A DNA stretch of 64,000 nucleotides from Saposhnikovia divaricata. Taxonomy: Eukaryota; Streptophyta; Magnoliopsida; Apiales; Apiaceae. Where the stretch lies: the NCBI GenBank assembly GCA_036435485.1, contig CM071595.1, positions 10,778,001 through 10,842,000 of the forward strand, given 5' to 3'. Position 1 is the first letter of the stretch. The number at the start of each line of letters is the position of its first letter. The translations under genes and the position numbers were made by a program. Below are positions 37,196 through 47,503 of this stretch, piece after piece. The notes beneath the pieces are model-generated. The model was not told the origin of the DNA, did not search any database, and saw only the letters and a list, made by a program, of their open reading frames with translations.

Positions 37196-37524
37196 CTTAT
37201 TAATATACTAATGTCATATGATACTGTCATATAACATTACCACTAACATATACACACAATGTATTCATTCAAAAACTCAGTTACTTTGTTTAAAAATCGA
37301 AAACGTTGTAATTTATAAATTTAAAGTCTTGTAATATATTTATGATTTTTTCGTTCGGTTTTATAACCGAAACCGAACCGTTAAAAACCGAACCGAGCTT
37401 TTTAAAACCGAAACCGACGGTTCGGTTGCGGTTTTCAATTTTAAAAACCGAAGGCATGCGGTTTCGGGTTCGGTTTCGGGGCAAAACCGAACCGAACTGA
37501 ACCGTGCTCTCCCCTAATCATGCA

Positions 37525-38575
37525 TGAAGTGAATATCTCAATGACACACGTGTAATTTTTTTAAAAAGAATCCAAGACAGTTGTTCAAAAATATCATGTA
37601 CTAGTAAAGGACTTTAATAAATTCTGTCTGATTTTGGTGAGACCCCAACCTGATCGCAACCCAATGGAAGTCATAGAAAAAGGTGAGTGAAGAAATAGAA
37701 AGTAGAACTCTTCTAGGCCGCTATATAATTTTTTTTGCCTTTTGGTTTATATAAATCAGAAATATTCTCTCAATTTGTTGAGGGTCTTCAAAAGAGCTCT
37801 TCATCTATAGAAAAATATAGGACTAGTCATGCTGTTAATCGAATTTAGACCTGGGAATATGGGCTCAAAATTATATATTCAATCTAAATTAAATCATTTT
37901 TTAAAATTTGATCCAATAAAAAATCACACATTTTAAATGAATTTGAACTGATTTAAAATTACATGTTTAAGCCCAAATATGAATCTAATTTGGATCAATA
38001 TCCATATTTTCATATCGGTATTACAATCTGATAAGCGTCTTTGTGCCTCTTTCGTACAAAAATCAAAATTATCGGGATTAAAGAGAAGAAAGCAAGAAGA
38101 ATCAAGTCTCCATCCTCATCTCCGTTCTGATTCGTTTGATTTGAATATTGAAGGTATGATATATATATATATGTGATTGTATGTATATCCGCTTGTATGT
38201 GTATCTGCTTGTATGTATATCTGATTCACTAGATTTGAATGTTGAGTTTCAGTTTTATTCTTAAATTTGTGATTCTTTTATGTATTTTTTGTGGGTATTA
38301 GATTATGTAAAGAGTTTCATCGAGTTTGATATATATGTATTCTTGTTTGTTTTTGGCATGTAGATTACAGTTTTTGGTTGCCTTGATGCTCGGATGCCCG
38401 GTCTGATGATAGTTTTTATATAAATTTGCCGTCTGAATTATAGAAGAAGTGAGTTGGAAAGTAGTTTTAGCTGAAAGTTTAGTACTTCATCTCATTCCGG
38501 TCACTATCTCAAAAATACAATATGTAAAATCTCAAACAACTCTAAATTAAGTTAAATAAATAAACTCGTAAACTC
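37525..38575. other. Intergenic; possible exon at about 38000-38153
   Basis: A short open frame gives SFVQKSKLSGLKRRKQEE and then SLHPHLRSDSFDLNIEG, followed by a GTATGATAT that could be a donor. The composition is exon-like but I recognise no family. The rest is AT-rich. Confidence 0.3.
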
Positions 38576-38597
38576 GTCCTGTTCGGGGGAAAAATGT

Positions 38598-39000
38598 AAC
38601 ATCTCGAACACACTGCGTAGCCAAATAGTTGTGTACTGGACTGGTCATAAGGCGTAGCGAGTTGCCCTTCAACAATATGCCTATGCGTTCCACAAAATCT
38701 ATTAGTAATGCTGAAATTGTCAAGACACATAAAACTGAAATGTACATTTCATGCATAATTACAACCACATTGTCATTAAAACATTAGATTACCAGTACAG
38801 CACACTACTAAGGTTTGTACTCAAACCTGGTACCAGTAGTACTTGAAACATACAACATTACACATACATCTCCAACAGACTTGAAGTTTGTACTCAAACT
38901 TCATGCTAGTAGTACATGGATATTTACAATGCCCAAACATACATGTCCAAGACAACAAAACAGGACATGTACTTTTCAACCTTCTGGATCTACCCCATAA
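38598..39000. repeat. Possible LTR fragment with an internal 2-copy repeat
   Basis: It starts TGTAACATCTCGAACACA, similar to the start of many gypsy LTRs. It contains two diverged copies of GTTTGTACTCAAAC...AGTAGTAC (38815-38850 and 38887-38922). No partner LTR, primer site or target duplication was found. Confidence 0.3.
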
Positions 39001-39115
39001 AAGAACAGCAAGATTTTTAACGAGCTAGGCACAAGTCACATTTATCATCTGGCCAACGTACACTAGATGCACTGCGAGTGACATTATTGTCATCATATTA
39101 TCTGTTAAGTACCCT

Positions 39116-39325
39116 TTGTTAGCTATTTCAGATGCCTTGTATGTAGTTATAGGGTTGTTTCTCTATTTTGTGGGGATTTCTAGTAAAAATGAAGCAACTG
39201 AAAGTGGTATTTCACAAGAACCCCTTTTAGTTTCTGCATTTGTCATTTCAAAGCTTATCGAGTGTTTGACACAAAGGCATTGGTTCTTTAAGGTGCAGCA
39301 GATAGGAACTAGGGGCAAGGCATGA
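39116..39325 (+). pseudogene. ABCC transporter fragment of the ABCC3-type subgroup
   Basis: The frame contains LLVSAFVISKLIECLTQRHW followed by FFKVQQIG. This resembles the first core transmembrane region of plant ABCC3/ABCC10-type transporters, a different subgroup from the 13.7-21 kb pseudogene. It ends at a stop where relatives continue. No neighbouring exons are visible, so it is an isolated fragment. Confidence 0.55.
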
Positions 39326-39667
39326 TTTGACTGTGCATGATTTGTACTCATTTTGTCGATAATGAATCCATAAAACAAGGCCATGCTTAGAATTCCTTTA
39401 CAACAGAAAATGCATTTGCAGTTAGTCAGCATGTTCTCTTTGTATAACAAAATTGATGGGTTTGTTGGATAATGTGGCAATGAAAATATTTATATAGGCA
39501 ATATAAGCTTTGATTTCAGTGAGAACCAAATAATCGTGAGAATCAATGGTTTGCAGCACGATGTGGTTCTCATGATTCTCACAATGTTTCTGTTCTTTAC
39601 TGAATTTGACTATTCATATATAATGTGTCACTTACTAAATGAATCTAATTTACATTTTCATATGCAG

Positions 39668-39903
39668 GTTGTTGCCACGAAGTACCAGCTCTTCTCAGAT
39701 GGTATCTCAATGCTCTGTCATCCAAATGGATATTTCTGGTAGTAGTATTAACTCCTCAAAAACTTCTGTAGTTCCAAGATACAACTTTGGTTGGTCCAGA
39801 ACGCAATCTATATCTTCACCCCTAACTGATGATGGAAAGATAGGAGTCCTGTTGTTAAACCTCGGAGGTCCTGAGAATTTCTCTTTTGTTGACTCTGCAT
39901 GAT
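39668..39903 (+). pseudogene. Ferrochelatase fragment (chloroplast type, N-terminal exon)
   Basis: After an ATGCAG acceptor at 39661-39667 a frame runs through a Ser-rich stretch, as found after a transit peptide. It reaches DDGKIGVLLLNLGGPE, the N-terminal signature of plant ferrochelatase, the enzyme that inserts iron into protoporphyrin IX. The sequence then departs (NFSFVDSA) and stops at 39903, where the family continues for more than 350 residues. No later exons follow in order. It is a broken piece, perhaps moved here by a transposon. Confidence 0.75.
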
Positions 39904-40133
39904 TTGCCAATCTAGTGTTTATATCAGTATGCTCATTTTCTTTACAAATGTTGTTCATGGAACAAAATGTTCCTCTTATTTGTTAGTTAGTGGCAATTAT
40001 TTCAAAAAAAATTGTTTTGAAATGGGTGCTGGTATATAACTTCGAGTCGAAGTTATGGTATTCTTCTTTCTCATTTTATTTTCTTCTGATTGCAATATAT
40101 TATGCATTGTTGCAAATTCAAGGTGTTTGATTG

Positions 40134-40190
40134 AGCCTCTTTAAGTAGGTGTTTGATTGAGCCTCTTTAAGTGTCTATATTTTGGAAAAA
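40134..40190. repeat. 27-bp tandem duplication
   Basis: GGTGTTTGATTGAGCCTCTT followed by TAAGTA occurs twice head to tail at about 40121 and 40147. Confidence 0.85.
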
Positions 40191-40766
40191 TAATAAAGAA
40201 AATGTCTAGAGATTTCTCATAAACTCTGTTTTGGTCTGTTGTTTAAGGTGTGCGGATCAGTGGCCAGTTCCGCCAACTAGTAGAGCTGTGAGGAGTACAT
40301 GAGTGGCACTCAGTGTTGCATCTGGATTGCTTGGAGCTTGTTTGCCTGATACTGGAGCGCGGATAATTGAACTAGTCGTGGTCCATGTACAGAAGGACCT
40401 GGTGCGGTATGGCTTTCTTGTTCTTCATTGCTCATACATAAATGTAATTGTTTACTGGTTTTTATCTTCTGCTTCAATATCTTTTGTTTTTCAGCAAGCT
40501 CTTCCTTTCCTTAGTCCCTCCAATTTAAGTGTGAATGCTACCTAATGATCTGGTTGGACCACCATGAATACTATATCCCCCGGGATTGATATGCTTTTGT
40601 TCAAAAGTTTCTACCTTGGCACAACCTTCTTTTAATGGTCTATATCCTTGTAAAATGACTGCATATTATTTAGTTATGTACAGCCAAACAGTTAGGACTA
40701 GACTTTTTTTAGTCAAACTAGTAGTTTTGATGTCACGGGGTTCAAACATAAAATTTTGTTCCGCAG

Positions 40767-40931
40767 ATCATATCAAAGGACTTGTATGATACAGTTTGTT
40801 CCTATAAAGATCTGGACAATGATACAACACCTTATTTTAGAAAAGATGTCCAATTTAATGAAGAACTTGCGAAGCAGCTCTCGGAAGCCATGGGAACGTT
40901 TGGGACCTTTTTGCATCTGTACTTGATCAGG
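40767..40931 (+). pseudogene. Unidentified exon
   Basis: Between a CCGCAG acceptor (about 40761-40766) and a GTTTGTT donor-like site is an open frame with IISKDLYDTVCSYKDLDNDT and DVQFNEELAKQLSEAMG. Codon use and flanking splice signals look like a real plant exon. I do not recognise the family. It could belong to the same captured or decayed assortment as the ferrochelatase piece. Confidence 0.45.
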
Positions 40932-41479
40932 TTTGTTGCAACTTCCAAATTGACGCATGTGTGAAATCTATAGATTTACCAATTTGATACGTGCGTGGCT
41001 TCAAGTTTGGTCTTTTGACCTTGTGTAGTTATTAAAGAAAATTTGAAAAGTTGTTATGTTTGTATGCAATCTGTATAAAATGGCTATAACCTGGCCTAAA
41101 ATGTGTAAGCGGAGGTTATTAGGAACCATTAAGGACACATGCCTGACTCTTCAATTCAGCTTCTTCTCCTTTGTAAAAGTTGAGTTGCCTGACTTGGTCA
41201 TTGTACAATACTTTTCTGGTGTTTGTTATAATAAGATAATATCTGGGATTCTTGTGTTGAGTTATAGAGTAACATATTATATTTTTTAGGTTGATGGTTC
41301 TTATACGGGATGTTGCAAACAGAGAAGGATGATGTTGCCAACATAGAAGAAATTCTAAGGTCATAGTTAATGCTAGCAAAAGCAGATCTTTCTAGACTGG
41401 TTTTGATTTTGTTAATTGTCTGTGGAATGCTGGCTTTGATTTGAAATAAGGGTGGAACTGATTTTATGAATGTATACGA

Positions 41480-42151
41480 TGTCACTATCGTGGTTTACGC
41501 GATATAAGTAGGTGTTTTGACTTTGTTGTTGTACGATGTCACTACCATATGAATGTTGTCATGTTTAATGTAAACAGGACAATATTCATATGGTATGTTA
41601 AGTGGAAACTGATGTTTATGCAAATAACAAGCAAGTGATATAAAGCAAATCGATGTTTAATAACCAAACATTCATCAGTTGCTTCACAGGAAACGATGTG
41701 CAAAGCTATACACATCTGTTATCAACTAATTAAGATACCGTTGTTCGAAAGAAACAATACATCAGTTACTGTTAAACAACTCTAGTTCAACTACTCTATA
41801 AAAATCAGGCAAGCTATAGAAACTGATGTCTTATTCATTCTCAAACATGAGTTCCACTTTACAAAATGATGTATAAAATTCTTTTTTTGTTGGGTGACAT
41901 GTGCTCAACTAGATCTAATACTCTCAACTAGTTAATACTAAACTTATAGTAAAAAGTTTATAAGAAACTGATGTGCAAATGCTTTATACACATCAGGCAC
42001 GCTTAAGAAACAATTTCCTATTTCTTCGTAGACATCACCTGAAAACCGATGTTTAAGGAGTATATCTTTTTCTACACCTATAAAGACATCGGTTGGTTTT
42101 CACTACGACATTGGCTAAAACCTAATATCTATTGATAAAATTCTAGTAGTG
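41480..42151. mobile_element. CACTA-type transposon terminus
   Basis: The right end ATTCTAGTAGTG (complement CACTACTAGAAT) is the En/Spm CACTA terminus. Inside it, AAACTGATGT/ACATCAGTT/AACCGATGT words occur at least eight times in both orientations over 500 bp, typical of subterminal transposase-binding repeats. I could not place the left terminus, so the start is approximate and the element may be truncated. Confidence 0.6.
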
Positions 42152-42458
42152 CAACTTAGTGATTTTTTGTTTGACAATATATAAGAATTGTCATTTGATG
42201 GAATTGTTTGGTCAATAAAAGTAAAGGAACAAAAAAAAATTTCCTGAATAACCGGGACGGATTCTAAGTTTTAACCCACTACATTACTTCTCTTAAATAC
42301 GAGTTATACATAATATCAAACTGTAAATATACTTGATTATAGACATAACTTGGATAGTGATTAGGAATGCAAGAAACAACAAAGATTCATTCTCTACTTC
42401 TTTTTTTAAAAGCTTGTCACGTATATATAACTTCAATTCAAAAAATTAAAGTCATATA

Positions 42459-43117
42459 TGTTAGGCACAGGCCTAGTTATTTTCAAATCTCTCCACCTAC
42501 CTTCACCAACTCCATTCTCCCACCAACCCCATTCTTTCACCTATAAATACCCCCTCCCCCTTCATTACTTATTACACAAAATTCTCTCTTCTCTCTCTAT
42601 ATAACTGCTAGATAGTCCGTCTAGTAGGAAAGCAGGTTTAGCCCGCTTTCAGGAAGTGTCGGGATAGAAGGTCCTCGTGCCTAAACTATTCCTTAGGGTA
42701 CTTTGGTCTGACTGCAGCCATCGGAGGTGGTCCCGCTGCAGGGGTCTTTCTATCAGGTTGTGTGGCACTGTCCGGGTTGGGAGAGGGAGAGAAGGAAAGG
42801 TTGTCGGGAAACAGTGATAGGGGGAGGTTTTGAAATAAACACTTCAGTGAGTTGGGGATATACATAATAGGTATCGTAGGGCTGAATTTGTGTATAAAAT
42901 TCAGGGGTCGGATACCCGGATATTGTAATCTTTTTATCTAGTGTGAAGTTGTTACTCTTGTGGATGTAGGCTGGGCCGAACCACGTTAAATCTCTTGTCT
43001 CTTTTACTGTATTGTTGGTTTGTTGCTTTATTACTATCACGTATATTTGTGGGATCTAAGCACACATATTTACCAAATCGCTTCCGCATTCGCCGGGAAT
43101 CGGGCAGATTCCTAACA
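42459..43117 (+). repeat. 5' LTR of the Gag-only Copia element
   Basis: It begins TGTTAGGCACAGGCC and ends TTCCTAACA. TATA-like CTATAAATACC lies at 42541-42551, followed by the leader CTTCTCTCTCTATATAACTG. Confidence 0.95.
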
Positions 43118-43288
43118 GTTGGTATCAGAGCTAGTTGTGTCTAAATTATTGGTGCCGAAGGAAAGTCGTTAAGAAAAGTGGTTGTCTAATAAGGCGCCGT
43201 TTTGACGGAAGTGCTCCCATTGTTTCTTACACTTACCTGGCCAATTGATTTAGTTGTTTGGATTGGTTTGTGTGTGCAAACGGAGATC

Positions 43289-44629
43289 ATGGCAAGTATT
43301 GGAGGATTCAAGGTGACTCCATATGATGATAAAGGAAGTTTTACTCTTTGGCAGAGAAGGGTAAAAGATATCCTAACCCAACAGAAGCTAGCAAGGACTT
43401 TGAAGGGGAAGGATGGAAAGCTAACAAAGATGAGCGATGAAGATTGGGACGATGCTGAATCGCAATGCATGAGTACCATCAGACTATGCATTGCTGATAA
43501 CATTATCAATAATATTGTTGACGAAAGCACGCTGAAGGAATTATGGTCAAAGTTGGAGACATTGTATCTCGGGAAGAACTTGACTACAAAGTTAAATCTG
43601 AAGCGCGAGTTATACAAGCTGAAGATGGCAGCTCAAGGCAATGTTATTGAGCACATGAATGTGTTTAATGGTATTGTTGATCAACTTGAAAAGGTTGATG
43701 TAAAATTGGAGGAAGAAGATAAGGCCCTTATTCTTCTTACTTCGCTTCCGGAGTCATTCGATCATTTGGTCACAACCATTTTGTACGGAAAGGACACGTT
43801 AAAAATGGAGGAGGTTCAATCAGCACTTTTGTCAAATGCTGGAAGGAAGAACCAGGATGGTAACAAGGACGGAATGACAGTTTTGGCTTTGCGTAGTCAA
43901 AATAATAGAGGAAGGGGTGCTGTGAGAGGATCTACCAATAACAGGGGTAAATCCAGATACAGTGAAAAGGGCATGCAGTGCTTTGGTTGCAAGGAGTGGG
44001 GTCATATTAGGCCGAATTGTCCGCTTAATAAGAAGGATCCAGATGCATCATTGGCTGTGGTTACTCTCGATTGTGAAGATGTTTGCACCGTCTTCAATCG
44101 AGGCACTAGTTCTACAGGAGAATGGATATTAGACTCAGGGTCATCTTATCATGTATGTTCCGAGAGGGAGCATTTTGACAAATTCCAAGATACAAAGAAT
44201 GAAACAGTTTCTTTGGCTGATGGATCTACTTGTGAGATCAAGGGGATTGGAATTTTGAAAATCAAAATGTTTGATGGAATAGTTCGCAGCTTGAACGGGG
44301 TAAGATATGTGCCTAAGCTGAGGAAGAATCTAATATCTATCGGTCAGTTAGCTTCAGAAGGCTACAGATGCTCTGTAGTAGGGGGAGCTATGAATATCAA
44401 AAGAGGCCGTGTGGTTCGGATGAAGGGAGAGCTACGTGGGGGAATATATCGTCTGATTAGTACGTGGCCAGAACGTACTGGAACTTCGAAAATCTGGTTA
44501 TCTCGTGCACGAGGGAAGATTGACTTGAAGGATACTGCTGCGGTTGTATTGCCTTCCAATCTAGACGATGGTGCAAAGACTGCTGGGATGGATGCTTGGT
44601 CGAAGGGCTTCCACGACATCAACGAGTAA
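43289..44629 (+). CDS. gag: Copia Gag with CCHC knuckle and protease motif (Gag-PR)
   Basis: An intact frame. I prefer the start at 43289 (MASIGGFKVTPYDDKGSF, 447 residues) over the upstream in-frame ATG at 43202, because copia Gag proteins usually begin near this motif. A UBN2-type Gag domain (TLKELWSKLETLYLGKNL; EEDKALILLTSLPESFDHL) is followed by a basic RG-rich linker and a CCHC knuckle at about 43975-44017 (CFGCKEWGHIRPNC). The protease catalytic motif is DSGSSYHVC at about 44131. The start of the GAG-pre-integrase region (NLISIGQLASEGYRC) follows, and then a tail (AVVLPSNLDDGAKT) instead of integrase. The absence of stops despite about 1% LTR divergence suggests recent activity or selection on Gag. 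Confidence 0.92.
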   Translation: MASIGGFKVTPYDDKGSFTLWQRRVKDILTQQKLARTLKGKDGKLTKMSDEDWDDAESQCMSTIRLCIADNIINNIVDESTLKELWSKLETLYLGKNLTTKLNLKRELYKLKMAAQGNVIEHMNVFNGIVDQLEKVDVKLEEEDKALILLTSLPESFDHLVTTILYGKDTLKMEEVQSALLSNAGRKNQDGNKDGMTVLALRSQNNRGRGAVRGSTNNRGKSRYSEKGMQCFGCKEWGHIRPNCPLNKKDPDASLAVVTLDCEDVCTVFNRGTSSTGEWILDSGSSYHVCSEREHFDKFQDTKNETVSLADGSTCEIKGIGILKIKMFDGIVRSLNGVRYVPKLRKNLISIGQLASEGYRCSVVGGAMNIKRGRVVRMKGELRGGIYRLISTWPERTGTSKIWLSRARGKIDLKDTAAVVLPSNLDDGAKTAGMDAWSKGFHDINE

Positions 44630-44635
44630 TTGGTG

Positions 44636-45063
44636 TGTTGCAGCTGCATATGGGCATCGATCAACACGAATCAAGTGAGCAGTGAACCATGCAACAGATT
44701 GATTTGTTTGATATACAGTTGGGGAGTAAATGAAAGATCGATGGTCACACTTGTGTGTGTGATGGTCACACTTGCGTGTGTGATGGACTACATATGGGAT
44801 TGGCCGACGTGAATCAAGTGAGTATGTGTGTATACAACAGATTGCTTCACATGTATGTAGTTGGACAAATAGAGGTCAATGGTACACTTGTACGTATAGC
44901 AAGTGGACATTCGAGAATGAATGTGCAAACTAGGGTATAGTTTGGAGTCTTGGACTCGGGGGGGGGGGGGGTTTATCTTAGGGAATGATACGGATCGAGG
45001 AAAAGTTGGAGCTGTGCAAACAGGGCGCAGGTATGGAGTGCAAGTGATTAACTGTGAGTTTGA
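44636..45063 (+). other. Non-coding 3' part of the Copia interior
   Basis: GTGTGTGATGGTCACACTTG repeats (44747-44785) and a G13 run at about 44958-44970. This replaces the integrase-RT region found in complete Copia elements. Confidence 0.6.
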
Positions 45064-45077
45064 AAAGAGGGGGAGAT

Positions 45078-45737
45078 TGTTAGGCACCGGCTTAGTTATT
45101 TTCAAATCTCTCCACCTACCTTCACCAACCCCATTCTCCCACAAACCCCATTCTTTCACCTATAAATACCCCCTCCCCCTTCATTACTTATTACACAAAA
45201 TTCTCTCTTCTCTCTCTATATAGCTGCTAGATAGTCCGTCTAGTAGGAAAGCAGGTTTAGCCCGCTTTCAGGAAGTGTCGGGATAGAAGGTCCTCGTGTC
45301 TAAACTATTCCTTAGGGTACTTTGGTCTGACTGCAGCCATCGGAGGTGGTCCCGCTGCAGGGGTCTTTCTATCAGGTTGTGTGGCACTGTCCGGGTTGGG
45401 AGAGGGAGAGAAGGAAAGGTTGTCGGGAAACAGTGATAGGGGGAGGTTTTGAGATAAACACTTCAGTGAGTTGGGGATATACATAATAGGTATCGTAGGG
45501 CTGAATTTGTGTATAAAATTCAGGGGTCGGATACCCGGATATTGTAATCTCTTTTATCTAGTGTGAAGTTGTTACTCTTGTGGATGTAGGCTGGGCCGAA
45601 CCACGTTAAATCTCTTGTCTCTTTTACTGTATTGTTGGTTTGTTGCTTTATTACTATCACGTATATTTGTGGGATCTAAGCACACATATTTACCAAATCG
45701 CTTCCGCATTCGCCGGGAATCGGGCAGATTCCTAACA
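45078..45737 (+). repeat. 3' LTR of the Gag-only Copia element
   Basis: It begins TGTTAGGCACCGGCTT and ends TTCCTAACA, preceded directly by the polypurine tract. Confidence 0.95.
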
Positions 45738-45742
45738 ATATA

Positions 45743-46210
45743 GGAACAAGTATATGAAACCATTCCATTTGTTTCTCAATGAATGAACTTAATTGGGTAC
45801 TGCAGCTTAAGCTTCTTCCAAGGCTTACTACAATGCTTTACAAATACAAAAGTTCTAACAATAAGTTAGCAAAAAAGAAAAATTCTAACACAAATCGAAT
45901 TGTTATTATAAATTCTAGCAATACTTGCACTATAAATTCATCTTATATGGAACAAATACACCCACAATTCTATAGGTGAAAGACTTTGATATAAAATTGG
46001 TATATGTCTGAGAACGTAGTCACAAAAATCTCTATTGTTATGACTTATGACTTAAAATTGATTAAAATTATAAATGAAAAATAAAAATTTTAAGTTAATA
46101 TCTGTTTGGGTAATTTTATATTATAGGTAACTTATGAGTTAGTGAGTTACTAAAAAAGTAAGGTTAAAAATAAAGGTTATAAATTGTTTATTTGAATGAT
46201 AATACTAACT
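45743..46210. other. AT-rich intergenic, no gene seen
   Basis: Nothing supported. Confidence 0.5.
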
Positions 46211-46219
46211 TTTATTATA

Positions 46220-46424
46220 GAGAAAAAGGACCCTGAGATATGATCTCAGGAAACTTTTCCTGAGATGCTTTAAAAAGTATACTTTAAATCTAATTGGGTC
46301 CGCAGGGCTAATTAAAAATTTCTGATTTTACGAAAATGCCCATCCCATAAATATTATGATTTGCATATAATTCCCATGTATCTCAGGGAATTTACCTGAG
46401 ATACATCTCAGACTCCCCAATCTC
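46220..46424. mobile_element. MULE-type MITE (205 bp)
   Basis: The perfect 9-bp repeat TTTATTATA (46211-46219, 46425-46433) flanks inverted ends. Left is GAGAAAAAGGACCCTGAGAT; right, read inward, is GAGATTGGGGAGTCTGAGAT. Each end holds a CTGAGAT...ATCTCAG hairpin. The interior includes GGGTCCGCAGGGC (46296), a weak relative of the GC-rich block in the larger MULE-like elements. Confidence 0.75.
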
Positions 46425-46904
46425 TTTATTATATTTTATATATAATTAGCGTAAGTAGGTTTACATGGTATAGTTTGGTCGTCAGGGGCATATATGTCAT
46501 TTCAAAAATATTATTAGTATTTAAATTTTTAATTAATATTAGGTAGAAATTAAAAGTATTATTAAATTGTACACCTTATTTCAAAAATTATGAACAGGGT
46601 TTATAGATGATGTGAAGGCCCTAAATAATCAAAAATAAATACTATTTGCCAAAAATACTGATTTCTAAATATTTGGCCCTAAATACTGACGGGATACGTT
46701 ATTTCGTGCTCCGTATTGCACGGATACGTTATTCCGTGTTCCGTATTACTTATGATACGTTATTTCGTGTTCCGTATTACATAGATACGTTATTCCGTGT
46801 TCCGTGATATAAACAGATACGGTACACCGTGTTCCGTGATATAAACAAATACGTCTTTCTTCAGTGCATCTGCATTTGTGTTTAATTTGTGCCCCTGCGG
46901 GGCC

Positions 46905-47290
46905 GACTTCCAACAAGCTGATCTCCAGTTCTCTATTCTCCCCTTCTTTGTTGAAGTATTGAGCCAGCTCAATTTCTAACCATCCATCTTTTCTGGTTCT
47001 TGGATACTGACGATCAACATTTAGAGGCGAAGCAACTTGAGGCCTTGGGTGGCTGGCTATGAAGCTATGAAACAAACCCATTCGCCTAGGTCTGTTGATA
47101 GTTTCGCGCTGCACTCCACCTTCCAGGTCCACACAAACATTGCGCTTAATGCTTTCTTCGCCAATTATGCCAACCGAAATTTCTAGCGGAAGGTCTTCAA
47201 ACCCATATATTGTTGTTGTTCTCAATCTCCGGAATCTGTTATAGTTGTAACGAAACTCGAAACTGTATTCTCTGGCATAAAAGCCAAAGA
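46905..47290 (-). pseudogene. PP2-like (phloem protein 2/F-box PP2-B type) gene fragment
   Basis: The minus-strand frame reads IYGFEDLPLEISVGII, then RKDGWLEIELAQYFNKEGEN and RELEISLLEV. These are characteristic of the lectin-like PP2 domain of plant phloem/F-box proteins. Homology stops exactly where the GC-rich block GGCCCCGCAGGGGC begins (46904-46891, read as GPAGA). The fragment lacks an F-box and its own start. It looks like captured exon sequence in a transposon. Confidence 0.7.
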
Positions 47291-47320
47291 TGTTGATATA
47301 CCCATGAGGAGAAATGGAGA

Positions 47321-47503
47321 ATGAAGGTAGAGAACAACAAGCAGAGGAGAAACAAGAAAGGCAGTCGGAGCTTAACTGACCTCGAATTTGAGGAGCTAAA
47401 AGGGTTTATTGACTTGGGGTTTGTGTTTAGTGAAGAAGATGAAGATTCCACGGATCTCAAACCAACAAACACTGATCAACTCAATGACCTTACCAAATCT
47501 TGA
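47321..47503 (+). pseudogene. DUF1685-family gene fragment
   Basis: Plus-strand frame with RSLTDLEFEELKGFIDLGFV followed by FSEEDEDS, the conserved core of plant DUF1685 proteins of unknown function. It is only 60 codons, ending in TKS at a stop. It lies next to the PP2-like piece on the opposite strand, inside the same pair of inverted ends. Confidence 0.75.

Larger units (their letters stand above)
36316..37516. mobile_element. Non-autonomous hAT element with AACCGAACCG repeats
   Basis: The perfect 8-bp direct repeat ATCATGCA (36308-36315 and 37517-37524) flanks inverted ends TAGGGGTGAGCA and, from the right, TAGGGGAGAGCA. Both are standard for hAT transposons. The subterminal regions (36328-36480, 37350-37505) are dense in AAACCGAACCG/CGGTTCGGTT words, mostly inverted between the two sides and probably transposase-binding repeats. 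There is no transposase of its own. A second hAT is nested inside at 36779-37195. Confidence 0.9.
42459..45737 (+). mobile_element. Compact Copia-type LTR element with Gag-protease only
   Basis: The target repeat ATATA flanks it (42454-42458, 45738-45742). LTRs of 659 and 660 bp (TGTTAGGCAC...ATTCCTAACA) differ at about seven positions plus one indel, near 1.1%. A primer site TGGTATCAGAGC lies at 43120-43131 and a polypurine tract AAAAGAGGGGGAGA at 45064-45077. The 1.96-kb interior encodes Gag and protease but no integrase, RT or RNase H, so it depends on other elements to move. Gag-only LTR elements are known in plants (TR-GAG type). Confidence 0.93.

Noticed and set aside
43186..43617. 143-codon minus-strand frame
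   Set aside because: Antisense to the intact copia Gag frame.
47239..47472. Minus-strand Ser-rich 77-codon frame
   Set aside because: Antisense to the DUF1685-like fragment, which carries a recognisable conserved motif on the plus strand.
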